Source of the DNA: Chiridota heheva
Lineage: Eukaryota; Echinodermata; Holothuroidea; Apodida; Chiridotidae
Direction of reading: 5' to 3'
Length of the DNA stretch: 64,000 bases
NCBI GenBank assembly: GCA_020152595.1
Contig: JAIGNY010004486.1
Location: 286,001 to 350,000 of the forward strand
The position numbers and the translations under genes are program-made. Position 1 is the first letter of the stretch; every line of letters starts with the position of its first letter. The notes under the pieces are model-generated. The model had not been told where the DNA came from. It saw nothing but the letters and a program-made list of their open reading frames with translations, and did no database searches. Below, one piece after another: positions 11,637 through 23,600 of this stretch.

Positions 11637-14600
11637 TGGGTTACTTTTAATACTCCCATTTCTAAAGTTTCTTATATAACTTAAAATAAAATGGTGGTTT
11701 ACCAATTGAACCAATACACTTTACATTATATTTCAAATTCAGACCTTGCATCTCCCAGGAGGCAGATTTCTACTATAATGAGCTGCCTCTGAGGCAAAAC
11801 TAATTAATTTAGTTGTTATGGAATTCCTTGCCACTTAAAATTGAACTTGCTCCCAATGTCAATCTTTTTAAACGAAGGCTCAAGACTCATCTTTATGCAG
11901 AAGCTTTTTCTTTATAGCTCCGCTAAACATAATATAATGGCGCTTTACAAATTATTTTGAACATAGTCCCTTTAAAGCAAAAAGATAAAAGAAAAGAGAT
12001 GGTTATCCTAGAATATATGAATCCACAAGACAGCTTTCAATCTTACCTGCTTGCTACATCAGTTGTGATAAGAATGGATCTGCTCTTGGCCTTGAACTTG
12101 TTCAGAGCTCCCAGCCTCTTGGCCTGTACAAATATCAAATGTACAGTTTCACATTGATTGAAGGTATTTGCTCAAAATGATGATGACAGGCTCAAAAGGT
12201 ATATGGAGAGAGGAAGATTTTTCCATGAAGAAGTGACATTTAAGGAGAGAGGAAGGTTTTTACCAAGAAGAAGTGACATTAAAGGAGAGAGGAAGGTTTT
12301 TACCAAGAAGAAGTGACATTAAAGGAGAGGAAGGTTTTTACCAAGAAGTGGCATTAAAGGAGGAAGGTTTTTACCTAGAAGAAGTGGCATTAAAGGAGAG
12401 AGGAAGGTTTTTACCCAGGAGAAGTGGCAGTAAAGGAGGGAGGAAGGTTTTTACCAAGAAGAAGTGACATTAAAGGAGAGAGGAAGGTTTTTACCAAAAA
12501 GAAGTGGCATTAAAGGAGAGGAAGGTTTTTACCATGAAGTGGCATTAAAGGAGAGGAAGGTTTTTACCAAGAAGAAGTGACATTAAAGGAGAGAGGAAGG
12601 TTTTTACCAAGAAGAAGTGGCATTTAAGGAGGAAGGTTTTGAACATGAAGAAGTGGCATTAAAGGAGAGAGGAAGGTTTTTACCAAGAAGAAGTGGCATT
12701 AAAGGAGAGAGAGGAAGGTTTTTACCAAGAAGAAGTGACATTAAAGGAGAGAGGAAGGTTTTACCATGAAGTGACATTAAAGGAGAGGAAGGTTTTACCA
12801 TGAAGTGACATTAAAGGAGAGAGAGAGGAAGATTTTACCAAGAAGAAGTGGCATTAAAAGAGAGAGGAAGGTTTTTGCCATGAAGAAGTGGCATTAAAGG
12901 AGAGGAAGGTTTTACCAAGAAGAAGTGCATTAAAAGGAGAGGAAGGTTTTACCAAGAAGAAGTGGTATTAAAGGAGAGGAAGGTTTTACCAAGGAGAAGT
13001 GACATTAAAGGAGAGAGGAAGGTTTTTGCTGAGAGGAAGTGGCATTAAAGGAGAGGAAGGTTTTTACCAAGAATAAGTGGCATTAAAGGAGAGGAAGGCT
13101 TTTACCAAGAAGAAGTGACATTAAAGGAGGAGGAAGGTTTTAACAAAAAGAAGTGGCATTAAAAGGAGGAAGGTTTTTACCAAGGAGAAGTGGTACTAAG
13201 AAGAGAGAGGAAGGTTTTTACCTAGAAAAAGTGGCATTAAAGGGGGAGGAAGGTTTTACCAAGAAGAAGTGGCATTAAAGAGAGGAAGGTTTTACCAAGG
13301 AGAAGTGGCATTAAAGGAGGGAGGAAGGTTTTAACAAAAAAGAAGTGGCATTAAAGGAGGAAGGTTTTTACCAAGGAGAAGTGGCATTAAGAAGAGAGAG
13401 GAAGGTTTTTACCTAGAAAAAGAGGCATTAAAGGAGGGAGGAAGGTTTTTACCAAGAAGAAGTGGCATTAAAGGAGTGGAATTTTTAAGAAGAAGTGGCA
13501 TTAAAGGAGATAAAGGAAGGTTTTTACCAAGGAAAAGTGGCATTAAAGGAGGAAGGTTTTTACCAAAAACAAGGGGCATTAAAGGAGAGGAAGGCTTTTA
13601 CCAAGAAGAAGTGGCATTAAAGGAGAAAAAGGTTTTTACCAAGAAGAAGTGGCATTAAAGGAGAGAAAGGTTTTTACCAAGAAGTGGCATTAAAGGAGAG
13701 AGAGAAAGATTTTACCAAGAAGTAGCATTAAAGGAGAGAGGAAGGATTTTACCAAGAAGAAGTGGCATTAAAGGAGGAAGGTTTTACCAAGAAGAAGGGC
13801 ATTAAAGGAGAGGAAGGTTTTACCAAGAAGAAGTGGCATTAAAGGAGAAAAAGGTTTTTACCAAGAAGAAGTGGCATTAAAGGAGAGAAAGGTTTTTACC
13901 AAGGAGAAGTGGCATTAAAGGAGGGAGGAAGGTTTTAACAAAAAAGAAGTGGCATTAAAGGAGGAAGGTTTTTACCAAGAAGAAGTGGTATTAAAGGAGA
14001 GGAAGGTTTTTACCAAGGAGAAGTGGCATTAAAGGAGGGAGGAAGGTTTTAACAAAAAAGAAGTGGCATTGAAGGAGAGGAAGGTTTTTACCAAGGAGAA
14101 GTGGCATTAAGAAGAGAGAGAGGAAGGTTTTACCTAGAAAAGTGGCATTAAAGGAGGGAGGAAGGTTTTACCAAGAAGAAGTGGCATTAAAGGAGGGAAG
14201 GTTTTTACCAAGGAGAAGTGGCATTAAAGGAGGGAGGAAGGTTTTAACAAAAAAGAAGTGGCATTAAAGGAGGAAGGTTTTTACCAAGGAGAAGTGGCAT
14301 TAAGAAGAGAGAAAGGAAGGTTTTTACCAAGAAAAAGTGGCATTAAAGGAGAGGAAGGTTTTTACCAAGGAGATGTGGCATTAAAGGAGAGGAAAGTTTT
14401 TACCAAGGAGAAGTGGTATTAAAGGAGAGGAAGGTTTTAACAAAAAAGAAGTGACATTAAAGGAGGGAGGAAGGTTTTAACAAAAAAGAAGTGGCATTAA
14501 AGGAGGAAGGATTTTACCAAGGAGAAGTGGCATTAAAGGAGAGAGGAAGGTTTTTACCAAGAAGAAGTGGCATTAAAGGAGAGAGGAAGGTTTTTACCAA

Positions 14601-17600
14601 GAAGAAGTGACATTAAAGGAGAGAGGAAGGTTTTTACCATGAAGTGACATTAAAGGAGAGAGGAAGGTTTTTACCAAGAAGAAGTGGCATTAAAGGAGAG
14701 AGAGGAAGGTTTTTACCAAGAAGAAGTGACATTAAAGGAGAGAGGAAGGTTTTTACCATGAAGTGACATTAAAGGAGAGGAAGGTTTTTACCATGAAGTG
14801 ACATTAAAGGAGAGAGAGAGGAAGATTTTACCAAGAAGAAGTGGCATTAAAGGAGAGAGGAAGGTTTTTGCCGAGAGGAAGTGGCATTAAAGGAGAGCAA
14901 GGTTTTTACCAAGAAGAAGAAGTGGTATTAAAGGAGAGGAAGGTTTTTACCAAGAAGAAGTGGTATTAAAGGAGAGGAAGGTTTTTACCAAGGAGAAGTG
15001 ACATTAAAGGAGAGAGGAAGGTTTTTGCTGAGAGGAAGTGGCATTAAAGGAGAGGAAGGTTTTTACCAAGAATAAGTGGCATTAAAGGAGAGGAAGGCTT
15101 TTACCAAGAAGAAGTGACATTAAAGGAGGGAGGAAGGTTTTAACAAAAAAGAAGTGGCATTAAAGGAGGAAGGTTTTTACCAAGGAGAAGTGGTATTAAA
15201 GGAGAGGAAGGTTTTTACCAAGGAGAAGTGGCATTAAAGGAGGGAGGAAGGTTTTAACAAAAAAGAAGTGGCATTAAAGGAGGAAGGTTTTTACCAAGGA
15301 GAAGTGGCATTAAAGGAGTGGAATTTTTTAAGAAGAAGTGGCATTAAAGGAGATAAAGGAAGGTTTTTACCAAGGAAAAGTGGCATTAAAGGAGGAAGGT
15401 TTTTACCAAAAACAAGGGGCATTAAAGGAGAGGAAGGCTTTTACCAAGAAGAAGTGGCATTAAAGGAGAAAAAGGTTTTTACCAAGAAGAAGTGGCATTA
15501 AAGGAGAGAAAGGTTTTTACCAAGAAGAAGTGGCATTAAAGGAGAGAAAGGTTTTTACCAAGAAGTGGCATTAAAGGAGAGAGAGAAAGATTTTACCAAG
15601 AAGTAGCATTAAAGGAGAGAGGAAGGATTTTACCAAGAAGAAGTGGCATTAAAGGAGGAAGGTTTTTACCAAAATTTTTACCAAAAACAAGGGGCATTAA
15701 AGGAGAGGAAGGCTTTTACCAAGAAGAAGTGGCATTAAAGGAGAAAAGGTTTTACCAAGAAGAAGTGGCATTAAAGGAGAGAAAGGTTTTTACCAAGGAG
15801 AAGTGGCATTAAAGGAGGGAGGAAGGTTTTAACAAAAAAGAAGTGGCATTAAAGGAGGAAGGTTTTTACCAAGAAGAAGTGGTACTAAAGGAGAGGAAGG
15901 TTTTTACCAAGGAGAAGTGGCATTAAAGGAGGGAGGAAGGTTTTAACAAAAAAGAAGTGGCATTGAAGGAGAGGAAGGTTTTTACCAAGGAGAAGTGGCA
16001 TTAAGAAGAGAGAGAGGAAGGTTTTTACCTAGAAAAAGTGGCATTAAAGGAGGGAGGAAGGTTTTTACCAAGAAGAAGTGGCATTAAAGGAGGGGAAGGT
16101 TTTTACCAAGGAGAAGTGGCATTAAAGGAGGGAGGAAGGTTTTAACAAAAAAGAAGTGGCATTAAAGGAGGAAGGTTTTTACCAAGGAGAAGTGGCATTA
16201 AGAAGAGAGAGGAAGGTTTTTACCAAGAATAAGTGGCATTAAAGGAGAGGAAGGTTTTTACCAAGGAGAAGTGGCATTAAAGGAGAGGAAGGTTTTTACC
16301 AAGGAGAAGTGGCATTAAAGGAGAGGAAGGTTTTAACAAAAAAGAAGTGACATTAAAGGAGGGAGGAAGGTTTTAACAAAAAAGAAGTGGCATTAAAGGA
16401 GGAAGGATTTTACCAAGGAGAAGTGGCATTAAAGGAGAGGAAGGTTTTTACCAAGAAGAAGTGGCATTAAAGGAGAGGAAGGTTTTTACCAAGGAGAAGT
16501 GGCATAAAAGGAGGGAGGAAGGTTTTTACCAAGAAGAAGTGGCATTAAAGGAGAGGAAGGTTTTTACCAAGGAGAAGTGGCATTAAAGGAGGGAGGAAGG
16601 TTTTAACAAAAAAGAAGTGGCATTAAAGGAGGAAGGTTTTTACCAAGGAGAAGTGGCATTAAGAAGAGAGAGGAAGGTTTTTACCTAGAAAAAGTGGCAT
16701 TAAAGGAGAGAGGATGGTTTTTACCAAGAAGAAGTGGCATTAAAGGAGAGGAAGGTTTTTACCCAGAAGAAGTGGCATTAAAGGAGGGAGGAAGGTTTTT
16801 ACCAAGAAGAAGTGGCATTAAAGGAGAGGAAGGTTTTTACCAAGGAGAAGTGGCATTAAAGGAGAGAGGAAGGTTTTTACCAAGGAGAAGTGGCATTAAA
16901 GGAGGGAGGAAGGTTTTTACCAAGGAGAAGTGGCATAAAAGGAGGGAGGAAGGTTTTTACCAAGAAGAAGTGACATTAAAGGAGGGAGGAAGGTTTTTAC
17001 CAAGAAGAAGTGGCATTAAAGGAGAGGAAGGTTTTTACCAAGGAGAAGTGGCATTAAAGGAGGGGGGAAGGTTTTTACCAAGGAGAAGTGGCATAAAAGG
17101 AGGGAGGAAGGTTTTTACCAAGAAGAAGTGGCATTAAAGGAAAGAGGAAGGTTTTTACCAAGAAGAAGTGACATTAAAGGAGGGAGGAAGGTTTTTACCA
17201 AGAAGAAGTGGCTTTAAAGGAGAGAGGATGGTTTTTACCAAGAAGAAGTGGCATTAAAGGAGAGGAAGGTTTTTACCAAGGAGAAGTGGCATTAAAGGAG
17301 GGAGGAAGGTTTTAACAAAAAAGAAGTGGCATTAAAGGAGGAAGGTTTTTACCAAGGAGAAGTGGCATTAAGAAGAGAGAGAGGAAGGTTTTTACCTAGA
17401 AAAAGTGGCATTAAAGGAGGGAGGAAGGTTTTTACCAAGAAGAAGTGGCATTAGAGAGGAAGGTTTTTACCAAGAAGAAGTGGCATTAAAGGAGAGGAAG
17501 GTTTTTACCAAGGAGAAGTGGCATTAAAGGAGGGAGGAAGGTTTTAACAAAAAAGAAGTGGCAATAAAGGAGGGGAAGGTTTTTACCAAGTGGCATTAAA

Positions 17601-20600
17601 GGAGGGGAAGGTTTTTACCAAGGAGAAGTGGCATTAAAGGAGGGAGGAAGGTTTTTACCAAGGAGAAGTGGCATAAAAGGAGAGGAAGGTTTTTACCAAG
17701 GAGAAGTGGCATAAAAGGAGGGAGGAAGGTTTTTACCAAGAAGAAGTGGCATTAGAGGGGAAGGTTTTTACCAAGGAGAAGTGGCATTAAAGGAGGGAGG
17801 AAGGTTTTTACCAAGGAGAAGTGGCATTAAAGGAGAGGAAGGTTTTTACCAAGGAGAAGTGGCATATAAAAGGAGGGAGGAAGGTTTTTACCAAGGAGAA
17901 GTGGCATTAAAGGAGAGGAAGGTTTTTACCAAGGAGAAGTGGCATTAAAGGAGGGAGGAAGGTTTTTACCACGAAGAAGTGGCTTTAAAGGAGAGAGGAA
18001 GGTTTTTACCAAGAAGAAGTGGCAATTAAGGAGAGGAAGGTTTTTACCTAGAAGTGGCATTAAAGGAGAGAGGAAGGTTTTTACCAAGAAGAAGTGGCAT
18101 TAAAGGAGAGAGGAAGGATTTTACCTAGAAGTGGCATTAAAGGAGAGGAAGGTTTTTACCAAGAAGTGGCATAAAAGGAGAGAGGAAGGATTTTACCAAG
18201 AAGTGGCTTTAAAGGAGAGAGGAAGGTTTTTACCAAGAAGAAGTGGCAATTAAGGAGAGGAAGGTTTTTACCTAGAAGTGGCATTAAAGGAGAGAGGAAG
18301 GTTTTTACCAAGAAGAAGTGGCATTAAAGGAGAGAGGATGGTTTTTACCCAGAAGAATAAAATCTGAGCAGAACAGTCTTTAAAAGGTCATAATCACACT
18401 AAGGAATTTTTAAGTTTGTGACAAATGTATGAATAGGAGGACAGGTAAATTCTTTAATGTAATTCTTAAAATTTCTTTCCCAAATTTCAAATATAAAGTT
18501 TCTCAAATTCTACTGCTACATCTGGGTCAAAGCTATAATAATATCCAATTTCGTCTTCACCGTAGCCAACTTCTCCCGTTCAAAATATTCTATGGAAGGA
18601 CTGATAAACAATATGTTAACATTAGCAATTTTCTAGTCCCACTCTGAGGACAAAATATTGCACACTTTATGCTAATTAGGTATGTAAATTTTAAAATGCT
18701 ATAAAATACCATTTTTGATGGAACACTTTGCTGTTTGCATTGTTTATGTAAGTTCATATTCTTGCTACCTGTCCATATATCTTTAAGTCAAGTCATCTCT
18801 CAGAAAGTTTTCACATTTTACAGTGTCATCTTAACCCTTTGTGTCCCAATCGATCATGGCACGACCAATCTGGACATGCACTGGCAAAATTATTTTGCTT
18901 CATCAAATAGGCCCACAGCAGTGATCCTGGTATTATTTGAAAAATCTCAAATAGATCTTTCAGAAAATGTAACTTTTTGATGTTATTTTTTTTTCTTTTA
19001 AAGCAAGACATGCAAAAGCAATGAAAGTAAAATGGGCTATGTTTATGTTGAAGTTTTTTGAGAAAAAAATGGGTCGAAATAGAGAAAATGCACAAAAAAA
19101 AAGATTTTGTTTTATTAATTTGATTACTTGCCATACTTCCAGACCTTGCTTTTGCCTGAAAATCCGTGAGGAACTGTTAAACACATCAATGCATGCAATT
19201 TCAGTCAAATTTGACTGCCCCTATCATCAATATATTTTTTGGGCAAAAGTTGTGGAAATTTGCATGATTTTTAGCCTTTTTGAGACCAATTTTTGACAAA
19301 AAATTATTTCCTGAATGCAATACAACTGCCCTATGCAAAAAATATGTCAGAATCATTATTTCACACATTTTCAATTAAAAACAAAAAGAGCAACTACCCC
19401 TCTTTGTCCAGACCAAAATATAAGTTTAAAAACAAATCCACATGCTAGTCAACAGGCAGTGCGGTGTAGCGGTAAGCGTGCGGAAAGTTCACGTGAACAT
19501 CCCTGGTTCAAAAACCGAAGCGGATGCACAGCTTCGTTTTTCATTAATAATTACAGTGGTAAGTTTTTCATATATTTTTATTGCTTTTGCATGTTTTGCT
19601 TTGAGATAAAAAAAAATTCGACTGGTATCAATAGAAAGGAAATTTCACAAACAATCTGAATATGTAAACAAATCCTCCATTTTAAAATACAAGCTCAAAA
19701 AATTGACCTAATTTTGCCTAAAATTTGCATATTTATGTCAATACTTTCTTTAATTTGACTTTTTATTGAAAAGTTCATTGTCTTAGCATTCATGTAAATC
19801 AAACTTTTAGTGATATGAAAAGAAAGGAAAGTTGTGAAAATCAATTTTGAAAAGAAAAGAAAAAGTTTAGAAAAATTGCAGTCACGTTTTGAACCACATG
19901 GGACACGAAGGGTTAAGCTGTACCACATGGGACACAAAGGGTTAAGCTGTACGACACGAAGGGTTGGGCTGTACCACATGGGACACGAAGGGTTAAGCTG
20001 TACCACATGGGACAAAAAGGCTTACGCTGTACCACATGGGACATGAAGGGTTAAGTTGTACCACATGGGACACGGAGGGTTAAGCTGAAGCCTTAAATCA
20101 CATGTTCATAGTTAAACATGTAAGTTACAAACAAGTCTGCTATTAGTAGATAAATGCAACACTTGTATAGGTTCCCACACCAAGAAAACAATACTTAATT
20201 GCTTGTCATGAAATACCTTCAATGTTTAGACATGAATCAATTATAACAACATTATCAATTTGAAAAATGCTTCAAGAATAGAATAAACCAATAAGTTGCG
20301 ATCTATTCACCCTATTTTCTGATCAAATTTCTGTAGCATCTTTTACCTCATTCAAGTTTAAAGAAAAAGGAGGAACGGATGCAAATTTCTTGATTTCTTA
20401 ATTTGTTGACACCCAGAATATTGGGCAAAAAAATTCAAGGGAATCCATCTTCTCTCCCCCCCCCCCCCCCCCCCACCCCCACCCCACCCCCTTACACACA
20501 AACACATATATTTGGTAGTATACTGTGCAAACATTTTATGTTATAAGATTAATATAACCTCAGCTTTTCATATTATTATTATATTTTGCAGCAAAAACCA

Positions 20601-23600
20601 GGCACTTACCTGACTTAGTTGCCCATGGAGTGGTACAGCTGTTAGTCCCAGGTTCCTCAGCATAAGGGTTACTCTCTGTGTATTTGCACGGGTACCACAA
20701 AACACCATAAAGGTATTCCCTGCCAGCTCATTAAGAATGTATACCAAGTAGCAATCCTGATTTAAACAACACAAAAGAATGACATCATTTAAAACAGGCA
20801 CATGTGATCAAAAGTCATATATAGACCTTTTCAAATTTGAATCGGCAATTTAAATAATATCACATGGCCCAAATTCCCATGTCCATAAAGGACTAATTAT
20901 ATATTGGGGGAATCTTATTGACCAATCAAAACACTGGAGGATTCTTGGTTGTTTACACAATTAAGGCATGGTATAGGACCAAGCATATGAAACAATACAC
21001 CTAATCATAGGTGTGTTATACATGAAGGAAATACCTTTCCTCATTATTCCAGCATTATTTCCAGCAATTGCACTTGATTGGTTTTGTAACAAAGGAAAAA
21101 TTCTCCAATCAATTCATTGGTTGAAGTTTTGGAGTAATCACATTTGGCTAAAATTAGTTAAAAGGTACATTGCAGACAATAATCATATATTGTTGTCATG
21201 GAATCTCTCCCTATATCTCTTTAAGATCATCATGAAGGGGCTTGGGACATGTGTTCTTGTGGGTCCTACTTATCATCATTTTATGATCACCTGGCAAACC
21301 TTCCACATGTGATATGCAATGTAATCTGGGCCAAGGGCTGATGGACCATCATTTTATGATCACCTGGCAAACCTTCCACATGTGATGTGCAATGTAATCT
21401 GGGCCAAGGGCTGATGAACCATCATTTTATGATCACCTGGCAAACCTTCCACATGTGATGTGCAATGTAATCTGGGCTAAGGGCTGATGGACCATCATTT
21501 TATGATCACCTGGCAAACCTTCCACAACTGATGTGCAATGTAATCTGGGCTAAGGGCTGATGGACCATCATTTTATGATCACCTGGCAAACCTTCTACAT
21601 GTGATGTGCAATGTACTCTGGGCTAAGGGCTTATGGACCATCATTTTATGATTACCTGGCAAACCTTCCACATGTGATGTGCAATGTAATCTGGGCTAAG
21701 GGCTGATGGACCATCATTTTATGATTACCTGGCAAACCTTCCACATGTGATATGCAATGTAATCTGGGCTAAGGGCTGATGGACCATCATTTTATGATTA
21801 CCTGGCAAACCTTCTACATGTGATGTGCAATGTAATCTTGGCCAAGGGCTGATAGACCATCATTTTATGATTACCTGGCAAACCTTCCACAACTAATGTG
21901 CAATGTAATCTTGGCCAAGGGCTGATAGACCATCATTTTATGATCAACTGGCAAACCTTCCACAACTGATGTGCAATGTAATCTGGGCTAAGGGCTTATG
22001 GACCATCATTTTATGATTACCTAGCAAAGCTTCCACATGTGATGTGCAATGCAATCTGGGCCAAGGGCTGATGGACCATCATTTTATGTTCACCTGGCAA
22101 ACCTTCCACAACTGATGTGCAATGCGATCTGGGTTAAGGGCTGATGGACCATCATTTTATGATTACCTGGCAAACCTTCCACATGTGATGTGCAATGTAA
22201 TCTGGGCCAAGGGCTGATGGACCATCATTTTAAGATTACCTGGCAAACCTTCCACAACTGATGTGCAATGCGATCTGGGCTTAGGGCTGATGGACCATCA
22301 TTTTATGATCACCTGGCAAACCTTCCACAACTAATGTGCAATGTAATCTGGGCTAAGGGCTGGTGGACCATCATTTTAAGATCACCTGGCAAACCTTCCA
22401 CAACTAATGTGCAATGTAATCTGGGCTAAGGGCTAATGGACCACATTTTATGATTACCTGGCAAACCTTCCACATGTGATGTGCAATGTAATCTGGGCCA
22501 AGGGCTGATGGACCATTATTTTATGATTACCTGGCAAACCTTCCACATGTGATGTGCAATGTACTCTGGGCTAAGGGCTGATGGACCATCATTTTATGAT
22601 TACCTGGCAAACCTTCCACATGTGATGTGCAATGTAATCTGGGCTAAGGGCTGATGGACCATCATTTTATGATCACCTGGCAAACCTTCCACATGTGATG
22701 TGCAATGTAATTTAGGCTAAGGGCTGATGGACCATTATTTTATGATTACCTGGCAAACCTTCCACATGTGATGTGCAATGTACTCTGGGCTAAGAGCTGA
22801 TGGACCATCATTTTATGATTACCTGGCAAACCTTCCACATGTGATGTGCAATGTAATCTGGGCCAAGGACTGATGGACCATCATTTTATGATCACCTGGC
22901 AAACCTTCCACAACTGATGTGCAATGTAATCTGGGCTAAGGGCTGATGGACCATCATTTTATGATTACCTGGCAAACCATTCACAACTGATGTGCAATGT
23001 AATCTGGGCTAAGGGCTGATGGACCATCATTTTATGATTACCTGGCAAACCTTCCACAATTGATGTGCAATGTAATCTGGGCTAAGGGCTGATGGACCAT
23101 CATTTTATGATCACCTGGCAAACCTTCCACAACTGATGTGCAATGTAATCTGGGCTAAGGGCTGATGGACCATCATTTTATGATTACCTGGCAAACCATT
23201 CACAACTGATGTGCAATGTAATCTGGGCTAAGGGCTGATGGACCATCATTTTATGATTACCTGGCAAACCTTCCACAATTGATGTGCAATGTAATCTGGG
23301 CGAAGGGCTGATGGACCATCATTTTATGATTAGTTGGCAAACCTTTCACAACTGATGTGCAATGTAATCTGGGCTAAGGGCTGATGGACCATCATTTTAT
23401 GATTACCTAGCAAACCTTCCACATGTGATGTGCAATGTAATCTGGGCTAAGGGCTGATGGACCATCATTTTATAATTACCTGGCAAACCTTCCATAACTG
23501 ATGTGCAATGTAATCTGGGCTAAGGGCTGATGGACCATCATTTTATGATTACCTGGCAAACTTTTCACATGTGATGTGCAATGTAATCTGGGCTAAGGGC

